Shown: positions 22,758 through 32,530, counted from the first letter of the stretch. The stretch: DNA of 64,000 nt from an uncultured Pelagibacteraceae bacterium (GCA_902631535.1 CACOYX010000005.1:1-64000), one strand, 5' to 3'. Numbers and translations: made by a program. Notes: generated by a model from the sequence alone, not told the origin.

Positions 22758-24050
22758 TTAAGCTGCTAAAGCTTGTTTAATGTCTGCGATAATATCATCC
22801 GGGTGTTCAATACCGATTGATAATCTTACGTAACCTGGTGTTACACCTGCTGCTGCTAACGCTGCATCATCCAACTGACTGTGCGTTGTAGTAGCTGGAT
22901 GAATTGCTAAACTTCTAGCATCACCAATATTAGCAACGTGATATAACATCTTTAAGTTATCGATGAATTTAGCACCAGCTTCTTTTGTGCCAACATCCAT
23001 ACCAACTAAAGAACCATATCCACCTTGCATGTATTTTTTAGCTCTTTCCTTAATCTCACCTTGATGATTAGTAGGGTAGATAACATTCTTAACTTTCTTT
23101 TGTGTTTCTAAAAATGAAACTACTTTCTCTGCATTACTGCAATGTTGTTTCATTCTAAGAGCAACTGTTTCCAAACCTTGAATAATTTGGAAAGCATTGA
23201 ATGGACTTAAAGGAGCACCTAAGTCTCTCAATAAAACCACTCTTGCTCTGATTACAAAAGGAATATTAGCTCCTGTTAATTGAGGAACTGCATCTGCCCA
23301 TATTGCACCACCATAACTTTGATCAGGTTCATTTATTAATGGTTGTCTTTTTCTGTCTTTAATCCAGTCAAAGTTTCCACCATCAACAATAATTCCACCA
23401 ATTGAAGTACCGTGACCACCAATATACTTCGTCAAAGAGTGCATTACGATTGCAGCACCGTGAGCTAAAGGCTTACAAATTACTGGTGAAGCGGTGTTAT
23501 CGATGATTAAAGGTATACCTTTTTTTCTACCAATATCTGAAACTTCCTTAATTGGGAACACACGAAGGTAAGGATTAGGGCAAGACTCGCCGTAGTAAGC
23601 TCTTGTTTTATCATCAGTAACTTTTTCAAAGTTTTTAGGATCTGCAGGATCTGCGAATCTAACTTCAATACCTTGTTGTCTTAAAGTATTTTTGAATAAG
23701 TTTACTGTACCTCCATATAAATCAGTTGAAGCAACTATGTTATCTCCAGCTTGTGCTAAGTTTTGAATACACATCGCTGATGCTGCTTGACCTGATCCAA
23801 CAGCACATGCTGCAACACCACCCTCTAAAGCGGCTACTCTTTTTTCTAGCACATCAACCGTTGGGTTCATGATACGTGTATAAATGTTACCAAATTCCTT
23901 AAGACCAAATAAATTTGCAGCAGTCTCTGCATTCTTAAATTGGTAAGAAGTTGTTTGATAAATTGGAACTGCTACCGACGTTGTAGCTGGATCACTTCTG
24001 TAATCGCCGCCATGTAAGCCAATAGTTTCCGGATGTTTAAAATCAGCCAT
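22758..24050 (-). CDS. metY: O-acetylhomoserine (thiol)-lyase / PLP-dependent sulfhydrylase
   Basis: Cys/Met metabolism PLP enzyme; ETIGLHGGDYRSDPATTSVAVPIYQTTSY, HSLTKYIGGHG. Confidence 0.92.
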   Translation of the reverse strand: MADFKHPETIGLHGGDYRSDPATTSVAVPIYQTTSYQFKNAETAANLFGLKEFGNIYTRIMNPTVDVLEKRVAALEGGVAACAVGSGQAASAMCIQNLAQAGDNIVASTDLYGGTVNLFKNTLRQQGIEVRFADPADPKNFEKVTDDKTRAYYGESCPNPYLRVFPIKEVSDIGRKKGIPLIIDNTASPVICKPLAHGAAIVMHSLTKYIGGHGTSIGGIIVDGGNFDWIKDRKRQPLINEPDQSYGGAIWADAVPQLTGANIPFVIRARVVLLRDLGAPLSPFNAFQIIQGLETVALRMKQHCSNAEKVVSFLETQKKVKNVIYPTNHQGEIKERAKKYMQGGYGSLVGMDVGTKEAGAKFIDNLKMLYHVANIGDARSLAIHPATTTHSQLDDAALAAAGVTPGYVRLSIGIEHPDDIIADIKQALAA

Positions 24051-24106
24051 TGATTTCCTCCCTTACTGTTTCTCTTGTCGTTTCTTTTTTCATTATTATA
24101 GCCTCC

Positions 24107-25165
24107 TTATGCTACGTTTCCATATTCTTTCATGTGTTTCGGTATTTTTTTATCTGAGCCGTACATGAAATGTTTACTCATATTTTCCCTAAATCTGCTT
24201 GCAGGAACTCTTAAACCAATTGCCTCTGCAACCTCACGTATATGCATTGGGCTAGCTCCGCAGCAAACACCGATGTATTTGACTCCTAAATCAAATACTT
24301 CTTTTGCAAAATTTCCAATCTCGTATCTATTACATTGTAATGGATCCATGGCAGTAGGGAAAGTTCTGCCATGAGGAGATGGACAATTACATCCATTATT
24401 ATCTGGAAGATTAAAAAATGTTGGGTGCTGTTCTGTTGTTCTGTAAGGAACAGGTAAAGCAGCAACATGACATTTAAGTTCTTTTCTTATTTCTTTAATG
24501 TAAGGAAGCATTGTAGCTGGACCTCTAAAACAATTTAAACCCACAACATCAGCTCCAAGTTCTTCTAACTTTTTACAAGTTTCCAGAATAGTGTAACCAT
24601 CTCTCATTTTATTTTCACCCATTGGGGAAATTGTAATTACTGATGGAAGACCAGATTTCTTAATTTCTTCAAGCGCTGTAAATGCTTCTTTAGCGTAATA
24701 AAAAGTTTCACCAATAATAAAATCAGCTTTCTCTTCTTTTGCCCATTTTACCATTTCGGCAAACATACTTTTAACCTGAGCCTGAATTTTTGGATTATTA
24801 TCTTCCCAAATATTACTGTTAGAAATGTTACCAGCCATTAAACTCACACCTAAGCCTTTTGGTGGATTGTCTGCACATTTTCTAGCAATCTTTAAAGCAG
24901 CTCTATTTAAAGGTTCAAGCAAATGTTCCTTATCAATCACTCTCATTTTTTCTCTGTGACCATTGTAAGTAAACGCTTGAACAATATTAGAACCTGCGTG
25001 TTGAAATTCTTTATGAAGATTTTCTAATACTTCTGGATATTCCAACGCCACTTCAGGAACAAATTCTCCTGAGGTAAGGTAACCTCTACGTTCCATTTCA
25101 AATAAATAACCTTCAGCACAAATTAAAGGTTGTTTCTTTAATGTATCTAATAAAATATTACTCAT
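24107..25165 (-). CDS. bhmT: Betaine-homocysteine S-methyltransferase-like
   Basis: Homocysteine methyltransferase fold; GLNCFRGP, GVCCGASPMHIR zinc ligands. Confidence 0.92.
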   Translation of the reverse strand: MSNILLDTLKKQPLICAEGYLFEMERRGYLTSGEFVPEVALEYPEVLENLHKEFQHAGSNIVQAFTYNGHREKMRVIDKEHLLEPLNRAALKIARKCADNPPKGLGVSLMAGNISNSNIWEDNNPKIQAQVKSMFAEMVKWAKEEKADFIIGETFYYAKEAFTALEEIKKSGLPSVITISPMGENKMRDGYTILETCKKLEELGADVVGLNCFRGPATMLPYIKEIRKELKCHVAALPVPYRTTEQHPTFFNLPDNNGCNCPSPHGRTFPTAMDPLQCNRYEIGNFAKEVFDLGVKYIGVCCGASPMHIREVAEAIGLRVPASRFRENMSKHFMYGSDKKIPKHMKEYGNVA

Positions 25166-25223
25166 ATTCTCTCCAATTAACCGGAGAGAGATGAAATCTT
25201 TTAAGGGGTTCTATTGATTTCAT
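25158..25223 (-). CDS. 21-aa upstream ORF MKSIEPLKRFHLSPVNWREYE, stop overlaps bhmT start (ATGAGTAA)
   Basis: AAGGAG SD (25235-25230) 6 nt from ATG; 8-nt overlap with bhmT. Confidence 0.6.
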   Translation of the reverse strand: MKSIEPLKRFHLSPVNWREYE

Positions 25224-25225
25224 CT

Positions 25226-25287
25226 ACTTCTCCTTTTTAGTACTTTGGCATATGCCAGGTGTACAATACGGTTCAAATACCCGGTTT
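25226..25287 (-). ncRNA. SAM-V riboswitch aptamer
   Basis: UUUGAACCGUAUUGUACACC...GUACUAAAAAGGAGAAG core; pseudoknot strand includes the SD. Confidence 0.82.
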
Positions 25288-25302
25288 AACTTTAGATTAT
25301 TC

Positions 25303-25332
25303 CAAAAAAAAACCACCGGCTAAAGCGGTGGT
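25303..25332 (-). terminator. Rho-independent terminator/attenuator ACCACCGCTTTAGCCGGTGGT(T)n
   Basis: GC stem followed by T9 run, between the SAM-II-like and SAM-V elements. Confidence 0.9.
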
Positions 25333-25337
25333 CATTT

Positions 25338-25396
25338 GACTTAAACGCTTTAGCAGGATTTGTTAAGCGCCCGCAAGTAGTAATAACTCGGCGCTG
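25338..25396 (-). ncRNA. SAM-II-like riboswitch aptamer
   Basis: AGCGCC...GGCGCU P1 and 3' GCUAAAGCG; placed upstream of terminator in tandem with SAM-V. Confidence 0.75.
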
Positions 25397-25401
25397 TGAG
25401 C

Positions 25402-25431
25402 TGTATATCAAAGAAATTGTATACCTGTCAA
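25402..25431 (-). promoter_or_regulatory. Putative bhmT promoter TTGACA-N18-TATACA
   Basis: Minus strand -35 at 25431-25426, -10 at 25407-25402; upstream of SAM-II-like element. Confidence 0.7.
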
Positions 25432-25438
25432 TAGGTAT

Positions 25439-26353
25439 TTAAACATTATTCCAGAAGGTTTTTGCAAGATTTATATTAGATAGTCTTTTATAGGCCGCCA
25501 ATCCAGTGGGGCTTGTTACATTAATATCACCTATCAATTTTTCCTGTACAAAATCAATACCTGCAAAATAAATCTTATTTTTAACTAAAAGTTTCCCAAT
25601 AAATTTACTGGCCTTAATTTCCTTACTTGTGAGTTTTGTTAACTTTGCTTTTGCTCCTTTACTCATGTTAGATAAAATACTTCCTTTTTTAGGCACTCTA
25701 GATATGGCTCCCACAATCTTGCCTTTAATAATAAAAACCCGTTTATCTCCTTTATAAACTCCGGGTAAAAACTTTTGAAAAAATAAATGATTATGGGTTT
25801 TTAGTAATTTTTTTATTTTAGTAGCATTAAATGACTTCAATAAAATTACATTATTTCCGCTAAAACCGTTGATAGGTTTAGCCACAACAGCCTTGTGTCT
25901 TTTAATGAAACGTCTTATTTCTTTAAGATTCTCACTAATTAAAGTTGGCGGCATATATTTCATAAAATTAATAGAGAACAGCTTTTCAGAAACATTTCTG
26001 ACAGCTGATGGATGGTTTATTATCTTAACTTTTTTGTAAATATGGTTAAGTAGGAACGTTGTATACAAATAACGATTATTAAAAGGGGGATCATTTCTAA
26101 TTAGAATAACCTTAGATTTTTCTAAATTAAAATTAAAAGTCTTTATTGTTGAAAAAAAATTCTTTTTATTATCATAGATCCTTATATGTTTACATAAAGC
26201 TATAACCTTTCCATTCAAAAAACTTAAATTTTCTGGCTCATAATAATATATTTTATAACCTCTTTTTTGTGCCTCTGTAGCCAAGAGAATGGTTGTATCT
26301 GTTTTGATATTAACTCTTTTAAGATCAGAACCCTGTATAGCTAAAATTTTCAT
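25439..26353 (-). CDS. gshB: Glutathione synthase-like ATP-grasp protein
   Basis: GshB-type N-domain and ATP-grasp; VAKPINGFSGNNV, KGDKRVFIIKGKIVGA, GIDFVQEKLIGDINVTSPTG. Confidence 0.82.
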   Translation of the reverse strand: MKILAIQGSDLKRVNIKTDTTILLATEAQKRGYKIYYYEPENLSFLNGKVIALCKHIRIYDNKKNFFSTIKTFNFNLEKSKVILIRNDPPFNNRYLYTTFLLNHIYKKVKIINHPSAVRNVSEKLFSINFMKYMPPTLISENLKEIRRFIKRHKAVVAKPINGFSGNNVILLKSFNATKIKKLLKTHNHLFFQKFLPGVYKGDKRVFIIKGKIVGAISRVPKKGSILSNMSKGAKAKLTKLTSKEIKASKFIGKLLVKNKIYFAGIDFVQEKLIGDINVTSPTGLAAYKRLSNINLAKTFWNNV

Positions 26354-27668
26354 TATAATTAACCAAGAAGTTTAAATTTTTAGTTTTGTTAAATTGATCA
26401 ATTAACATTTCTGCTCTTGTTTTTTTGTTTTTTATTATTTCTTCAATATGTTTTAAATAAATCGTTTCATTGTTTCCACTTTTATTAACCTCATTTCTTT
26501 TTTCTAAACCTTTTTTAGAAAGATCGAAGAATATCCTTGCCCAATCAATTAATTTTTTATTTTTTAATTCAGTGTTTAATCCTTGTTTGGGTGCGTTTAA
26601 ATACGCTTCCATCACCTCTTCTTTTTTCCAATTTTTGATTATCTCATAAGTCTCGTCTAAAGATCCATAAATTAATCCAGTAAAGAAAGATGGACCGTTA
26701 CAAATACAACCAAAATTACATGTATCTAAAGATCTAAACTCTATAACCTGTTTCAATCTTAATTCTGTGAAAATTGTACCTAGGTGGTTTTCAAAATCTT
26801 CTAAAGTTGGCCTTTCTCCTTTTAAAAAATTTAAATTACCATTTAAAAAATCTTTAAAGGTTTGACCGTTCGGCGAGTAGTATTTTCCTTTTTTTTTAAG
26901 AAATAAAATTGGATAATTAATTACATGATCAATATATTTTTCAAAATTAAGATTTTCAAAAGTAATTGGCATTATCCCACCTCTGTTAGTTTCTTGCCAA
27001 ACTTTTCCCCTATAAGATAAAAAACCCGAAAGTTTATTTTCATTAAATGGAGAGTTTGCAAAAAGAGCAATAGCCAAGGGAGTTAAATAGTTCCCGATTT
27101 TAAATTTTTTTTCAAAATCTTCTTCAGAAATGTAATCATAATTTATCTGAATACCCGCAGTTTTGTACATCATATCTAAGCTTAGTTTTCCATTCTTAGG
27201 CATTTCATTTGTCATAATTTTATAACGTTCTTTTGGGCTTCTGGGTATATCTGCAAGTTTATTAAATGGATCATATGCTATTGAGGAAGTTGTTATTTTA
27301 ACAGTTTCAAAAATTTCTTTGAGCTCATTAAAATGAGAGTTATTTTCCGAACATACAAGATGAATATTTTTAAATGGAGCTCCTGAAAGTTCGTATTGAA
27401 ATCCTGGCTCAGTAGTAATTTTTTGATTATTTCTTTTTAAACCGATTAATTTACCTTTTTCAAATTGAAGCTCCCAACCTCTTACCGTAAGTATTTCAAA
27501 TAATTTTTTAATTTCAGAATAGCCAATTCTTTTGAGGTCTTTTTTATTGAAAAGAAATTTCTCGTGTTCTACGCCAACCCTAAGTTGATTTTTACTTTTA
27601 ATACCATTTTCGAAATATTGAATTAATTGAATTCTATTTTGAACTAAGTCGGTTAAAGATTTATTCAA
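26325..27668 (-). CDS. gshA: Glutamate-cysteine ligase (plant/alphaproteobacterial type)
   Basis: VGVEHEKFLF, TTEPGFQYELSGAP, MYKTAGIQINYDY, EFRSLD. Confidence 0.88.
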   Translation of the reverse strand: MNKSLTDLVQNRIQLIQYFENGIKSKNQLRVGVEHEKFLFNKKDLKRIGYSEIKKLFEILTVRGWELQFEKGKLIGLKRNNQKITTEPGFQYELSGAPFKNIHLVCSENNSHFNELKEIFETVKITTSSIAYDPFNKLADIPRSPKERYKIMTNEMPKNGKLSLDMMYKTAGIQINYDYISEEDFEKKFKIGNYLTPLAIALFANSPFNENKLSGFLSYRGKVWQETNRGGIMPITFENLNFEKYIDHVINYPILFLKKKGKYYSPNGQTFKDFLNGNLNFLKGERPTLEDFENHLGTIFTELRLKQVIEFRSLDTCNFGCICNGPSFFTGLIYGSLDETYEIIKNWKKEEVMEAYLNAPKQGLNTELKNKKLIDWARIFFDLSKKGLEKRNEVNKSGNNETIYLKHIEEIIKNKKTRAEMLIDQFNKTKNLNFLVNYNENFSYTGF

Positions 27669-28584
27669 GGTTTTTTATTTCTGTTTTTAAAAATTTAGCT
27701 ATCTCTAACATTCCGTCTTTGTTAACTTTTTTTTCTGCAACTGTATTATAGTTAGTATTTGTATTAACATCATAGGTGTATCTATCACCGTTTTTATCTG
27801 TGATATATTCAATACCGGCTATTTCAATATTATTTTTTTTTAAAAAGTTTTCATATTTTTCAATATCTGGATTCTTATAATTGTCTAAAATCATAAACTT
27901 ATTCCCATCAGGATTGTTAGATTTATTTTCAGATATGTTATTTTTACTATCACAAGGACATAATTCAAAAGAGTCTCCAGCATCAACTTGAACAGCGTAT
28001 AAGAATTTAGAATTAACAAACTCAAGGCGATGAATTACTTTTGGATCAGCATCAATATAATCCTGTAAAATTGTGATACCATCTATTGAATTTTCAAAAA
28101 GTGATCCATTAACATACTCTTCTAATTCTTCTTTATTATCAAAAAGTTTAACACCTAAACCTCTGCCAGCCCTATTATGTTTGGTTATAAAAGGCTTACT
28201 AAAATTTTTGGCAGCTTCAATAATTTGTGATTTACTTGAACAAAAAATTGAATTTGGAGTTCTAATACCTGCCTCATTCAATTTTAAATATTGTAGAGAC
28301 TTACTAACTTCTAAAGCTAATGCATTATTATCATTAATCACTCTTTTATTATGATTTTGAAGCCAATTTAGAATTACCGAAGTATATTCCGGAGCAAATC
28401 TATGTCCTCTAACGTGAGAACTTGCGCTCATCCGATTATAAAAAACTCCCTTAGGCGGATTTTTACTTAAGTCAATTTTGGCGTTTTCTACATGCCAATC
28501 CTCATAATCAACTTTTAATTCTTTTAAATGAGACTCGAGCGGCTTTGTCCAAGCTTCATTTTCGTGAATTATATATGCTTTCAT
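27661..28584 (-). CDS. ATP-grasp family ligase of unknown specificity
   Basis: [22 protein letters not shown]-grasp; overlaps gshA by 8 nt. Confidence 0.8.
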   Translation of the reverse strand: MKAYIIHENEAWTKPLESHLKELKVDYEDWHVENAKIDLSKNPPKGVFYNRMSASSHVRGHRFAPEYTSVILNWLQNHNKRVINDNNALALEVSKSLQYLKLNEAGIRTPNSIFCSSKSQIIEAAKNFSKPFITKHNRAGRGLGVKLFDNKEELEEYVNGSLFENSIDGITILQDYIDADPKVIHRLEFVNSKFLYAVQVDAGDSFELCPCDSKNNISENKSNNPDGNKFMILDNYKNPDIEKYENFLKKNNIEIAGIEYITDKNGDRYTYDVNTNTNYNTVAEKKVNKDGMLEIAKFLKTEIKNLE

Positions 28585-28642
28585 AAGTCATCGCGTTATA
28601 TATTCTACTTTAAATTTATCAAGTAGTCATTATATACGTATT

Positions 28643-29218
28643 ATGAATGATTATTTAGAATCAATTAAGAAAAGAGATCCCGCTGCTAAATCTATTTTAA
28701 GTATCATTATCACTTACCCAGGTGTGAAAGCAGTTTTATTTCATAGAATTGCAAATTTTTTTCAAATTGCAGGTTTTCACCTTATTGCAAGAATTATATC
28801 TCAGACTTCCAGATTTTTTACAGGTATAGAAATTCATCCAGGTGCAAAAATTGGTAAAAATTTATTTATTGATCATGGCATGGGCGTAGTAATTGGTGAG
28901 ACATCTGAGATTGGCGATAATGTTACTATTTATCATGCAGTAACTTTAGGCGGAAGTTCACCTAGTATAGATAGTGAAAGACAACGTCATGAAAAAAGAC
29001 ATCCAACAATAGGTGACGATGTTGTTATCGGCTCAGGTGCTCAAATTATTGGACCTGTTGTCATAGGGAAACGTGCAAGGATTGCAGCTAATGCAGTTGT
29101 AGTTAAAGATGTACCTGAAAACGCAACTATGATTGGCATACCCGCAAAAGTAGTTAAGTCAGAGAATAAAGGGAGCTTTAGACCCTACGGCGTTGATGAT
29201 AAAGTTAAAGATGAGTAA
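28643..29218 (+). CDS. cysE: Serine O-acetyltransferase
   Basis: Left-handed hexapeptide repeat; [25 protein letters not shown]. Confidence 0.93.
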   Translation: MNDYLESIKKRDPAAKSILSIIITYPGVKAVLFHRIANFFQIAGFHLIARIISQTSRFFTGIEIHPGAKIGKNLFIDHGMGVVIGETSEIGDNVTIYHAVTLGGSSPSIDSERQRHEKRHPTIGDDVVIGSGAQIIGPVVIGKRARIAANAVVVKDVPENATMIGIPAKVVKSENKGSFRPYGVDDKVKDE

Positions 29219-29588
29219 TAAAAATTGGGATCCAAATTTAACTCCAGAACAAAATTATGTATTGAGACAAGAAGGAACCGAGTCTCCTGGTAGCAGTCCA
29301 TTAAATAATGAGAAGAGAGAAGGAACTTACCACTGCGTAGGATGTGGAACTAAACTTTTTGACTCAAGCACAAAATATGAAAGCGGATCAGGCTGGCCTT
29401 CCTTTTTTAAATCACTACCTGATGTTTTTGAGGAAAAAACAGATATGCACATAGGTTATCCTCGAATAGAATATCATTGTAAAAAATGTGGGGGTCATCA
29501 CGGTCATATATTTGAAGATGGTCCAAAACCAACAGGAAAACGCTATTGCAACAACGGCGTATGCTTAGTTTTTAAACCTAAAAGTTGA
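29211..29588 (+). CDS. msrB: Peptide-methionine (R)-S-oxide reductase
   Basis: [40 protein letters not shown]; start refined to ATG 29211. Confidence 0.95.
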   Translation: MSNKNWDPNLTPEQNYVLRQEGTESPGSSPLNNEKREGTYHCVGCGTKLFDSSTKYESGSGWPSFFKSLPDVFEEKTDMHIGYPRIEYHCKKCGGHHGHIFEDGPKPTGKRYCNNGVCLVFKPKS

Positions 29589-29707
29589 ATAGTTATTAAC
29601 AAACCAATTAAGTGTTTTAATACAACCTAACAACAAACTAAATTATGTGATGCCATGTCCTCTAGACCAAGGCTACATAAATTTGTAAGGCTAACCTTTC
29701 ATCCGCC

Positions 29708-30271
29708 ATGAAGAATAAAATTATTTCCCTAATTTTAAAACTATCCTTTTTTTTCATTTTAACATTACAATTAAACGCATCAGAACAAGCTTGGGGTTTA
29801 GCACAAGATGGAAATAAAATTATTTTAATTAGACATTCATTAGCTCCAGGCGGGGGAGATCCAGCAGGCTTTAAAATTGATGACTGTAAAACACAAAGAA
29901 ATCTTAGTAAAAAAGGCATAAATCAATCAAAAAAAATTGGAAAATTATTCAAAAAGAATAAAGTTCCCATAGATCAAGTTTTAAGCAGTCAGTGGTGTAG
30001 ATGTAAAGATACCGCTAAATATGCTTTTGGTTATTATAAAGAATTCACTGCGTTAAACTCTACTTTTCAGTCTCCATATAACAAGAATGAAGGAAAGCAA
30101 TTAAAGGATCTTTATAGGTTTGTGAAAAAATGGGATAGCAATAGTAAAAATTTAGTATTGATCACTCATTATAGCATTATCACTGCTGTAACAAATGCAG
30201 TACCGAGCTCAGGGGAAATAGTAATTACAGATAAAAATTTTAAAGTTTTAGGAACAATTCAAACTGATTAG
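29708..30271 (+). CDS. Histidine phosphatase family protein, exported
   Basis: Signal peptide; LIRHSLAPGG...SSQWCRCKDTA...LVLITH. Confidence 0.85.
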   Translation: MKNKIISLILKLSFFFILTLQLNASEQAWGLAQDGNKIILIRHSLAPGGGDPAGFKIDDCKTQRNLSKKGINQSKKIGKLFKKNKVPIDQVLSSQWCRCKDTAKYAFGYYKEFTALNSTFQSPYNKNEGKQLKDLYRFVKKWDSNSKNLVLITHYSIITAVTNAVPSSGEIVITDKNFKVLGTIQTD

Positions 30272-30612
30272 ATAAAAATATAGTAAAGAATTGCAATAAT
30301 GATTAAATATTCAATAACGGTTTTAATTTTTATTAAGTTTTCTTTTTTTTCAAACTTTGAATTTATGAATACATTAATTCGACCAAAAGTTAATTGAACA
30401 AGCGCTATAATAAAAACTACACCTATTAGTACATAGTATATTTCAAAATTTTTAAATCCATAATAACATGCCGCTATAAAGGTTAACCAGGAAATATTTG
30501 AAACAAATAATTTAATTAATAATCCCGATCCTTTTTTAAACAAATTTTGTGTTTTGATAAAAGTATAAGACCAAAGAAGAGTAAATAGAAAACCGATGTA
30601 TTTTATGATCAT
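30268..30612 (-). CDS. Hypothetical membrane protein (3-4 TM)
   Basis: 114 aa ORF with TM spans; 4-nt convergent overlap with phosphatase gene. Confidence 0.65.
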   Translation of the reverse strand: MIIKYIGFLFTLLWSYTFIKTQNLFKKGSGLLIKLFVSNISWLTFIAACYYGFKNFEIYYVLIGVVFIIALVQLTFGRINVFINSKFEKKENLIKIKTVIEYLIIIAILYYIFI

Positions 30613-30662
30613 GAGTTAATAATGTAATTGCAGTCATGATTAAAGGCAAATATAAAGTTTAT

Positions 30663-31376
30663 ATGATCGTAAAGTTATTTTTTGCATTTGGAGCTGGATT
30701 TATAAGTTTTTTAACACCTTGTGTGTTACCTATTATCCCAGGTTATATTTCTTACATTACTGGGAAAAATTTAGATGAAATTGAACAAGATAAAAGAAAC
30801 GTTTTAATTAAAACTATCTTATTTTCCATAGGATTTTCACTTGTATTTATTGTTTTAGGTGCCACCGCGTCGGCTGTAGGTAATATATTATTATTTTTAT
30901 CCAATGAATTAAGAATTGCAGCAGGAATTTTAATTGTTCTCTTCTCACTTCAAATGTTGGGAGTTTTTAATTTTAGTTTCTTAAATCAAGAAAAAAGGAT
31001 TGAAACCCAAGGCTATAAAAATAATTATGCATTTCCACTATTAGTTGGCTCAGCCTTTGCATTTGGTTGGACGCCGTGTATAGGGCCTGTATTGGGATCT
31101 ATATTAGCTTTATCTGCAACAGAAGCGTCTGTTAGCACCGGAGTGTTGTTACTATCATGTTACTCTTTAGGTTTGGCAATTCCATTTATTTTATCTGGCT
31201 ATTATATGAGTAAATTTTTAACCACTAGAAAAGGTTTTAGTAAATATTACGGAAGAGTAACCAAGACCGGTGGAGTAATTTTATTATTAACAGGAATTTT
31301 AATAGCAACTAATCAAATTCAAGTTATTAGTTATTATATTTTGACAATCTTTCCTTTCCTAACTACGCTTGGTTAA
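30663..31376 (+). CDS. ccdA: Cytochrome c biogenesis protein CcdA/DsbD-like
   Basis: FLTPCVLPIIPGYISYITG, GWTPCIGPVLGSIL; ORF track start 30636 also possible. Confidence 0.9.
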   Translation: MIVKLFFAFGAGFISFLTPCVLPIIPGYISYITGKNLDEIEQDKRNVLIKTILFSIGFSLVFIVLGATASAVGNILLFLSNELRIAAGILIVLFSLQMLGVFNFSFLNQEKRIETQGYKNNYAFPLLVGSAFAFGWTPCIGPVLGSILALSATEASVSTGVLLLSCYSLGLAIPFILSGYYMSKFLTTRKGFSKYYGRVTKTGGVILLLTGILIATNQIQVISYYILTIFPFLTTLG

Positions 31377-32278
31377 TGAGCGATATTTCTGTCCTAGGCA
31401 TATTTGTTGCTGACATAAGTTTTTCAGGCCCAAAGATTCCTGACGTTGGAGAAACTATATTAGGAAATAAATATAATATTGGACCCGGTGGGAAAGGATG
31501 CAATCAAGCAGTAGCCATTGCAAGACTAGGGGCAAAAGTAAATTTCATTAGTAAGATTGGAAAAGACTCTTACGGTGAATTAGCTTTAAATACGTTAATA
31601 AAAAATAACATTAATACTAAAAGTATTATTCAAGATAAAGATTTACAAACTGGTGTGGCTGGTATCTTAGTTGATAAGAATACAGGAAAAAATGCAATTA
31701 ATGTTATCGTAGGAGCACCCTCAACTTTAAATGTTTCTGAGATAAACAAACATATTAATATTATAAAGAATTCAAAGATCTTTTTAACTCAACTTGAAGT
31801 TCCTAAAGATGTTACCTTGCACTGTCTTAAAACTGCTAAGGAGAATGGATGTTTAACTATATTAAATCCTGCACCTGCATCAGAAATTACAGAGGAATTT
31901 TATAATAATATTGACTACTTTACTCCAAATGAAACTGAAGCAGAGTTTTATACAGGTATAAAAATTACAAACGAAAAAGAGGCAAAACAAGCAGCAGATA
32001 AATTAATAAACTTAGGAATAAAAAAGATAATAATTACACTAGGAGAAAAAGGATTATTTTACTCTGATGGAAAAGAGGAAATTTATTTAAAAGCTTCTTT
32101 TGTTAAGGCTATCGATACTACCGGAGCGGGTGATGCTTTTAATGGAGGTTTGGCCTACGGTTTGTCTAAAGAAAAACCTATAAAAGAGTGTTTAGAGCTT
32201 GCTAATAAAGTTGCAGGACTATCTACAACAAAACTTGGGGCAGGAGATGCAATGCCTTTTTTAAAAGATATTAATTAG
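31376..32278 (+). CDS. rbsK: Ribokinase (PfkB family)
   Basis: GPGGKGCNQAVAIARLGA, DTTGAGDAFNGGLAYG. Confidence 0.9.
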   Translation: MSDISVLGIFVADISFSGPKIPDVGETILGNKYNIGPGGKGCNQAVAIARLGAKVNFISKIGKDSYGELALNTLIKNNINTKSIIQDKDLQTGVAGILVDKNTGKNAINVIVGAPSTLNVSEINKHINIIKNSKIFLTQLEVPKDVTLHCLKTAKENGCLTILNPAPASEITEEFYNNIDYFTPNETEAEFYTGIKITNEKEAKQAADKLINLGIKKIIITLGEKGLFYSDGKEEIYLKASFVKAIDTTGAGDAFNGGLAYGLSKEKPIKECLELANKVAGLSTTKLGAGDAMPFLKDIN

Positions 32279-32528
32279 ATAACAATTTATCTAGTTCTCC
32301 ACTCCTATTTGCATTTTGTAACTGTTCATTTCCACCTATGTAATGATCACCTACGAAAATTTGTGGTATAGTTCTTGCTCCGTTTGTTCTTTGCAACATT
32401 TCTTTAGCTTTTGCAGGATCTTTCCAAATATCAAATTCTTCAAATTCAATATTTTTACTTTTTAATAATGCTTTCGCCGCACTACAGTATGGACAAGGAA
32501 CTCCAGAGTACATTGTTACTTTTTTCAT
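32271..32528 (-). CDS. grxC: Glutaredoxin 3
   Basis: YSGVPCPYCSAAKALL, GARTIPQIFVGDHYIGG. Confidence 0.93.
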   Translation of the reverse strand: MKKVTMYSGVPCPYCSAAKALLKSKNIEFEEFDIWKDPAKAKEMLQRTNGARTIPQIFVGDHYIGGNEQLQNANRSGELDKLLSN

Positions 32529-32530
32529 AG

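Noticed and set aside
24132-24468. Short ORFs on both strands within bhmT
   Set aside because: Lie inside a conserved enzyme gene in other frames.
28073-28354. 93-aa ORF antisense to ATP-grasp gene
   Set aside because: Shadow ORF; composition is that of antisense AT-rich coding DNA.
29589-29707. Possible structured leader or tRNA-like sequence before the histidine phosphatase gene
   Set aside because: No cloverleaf, no known riboswitch core; only a short ORF MPCPLDQGYINL and a GGCTA/GGCTAACC repeat, too weak to call.
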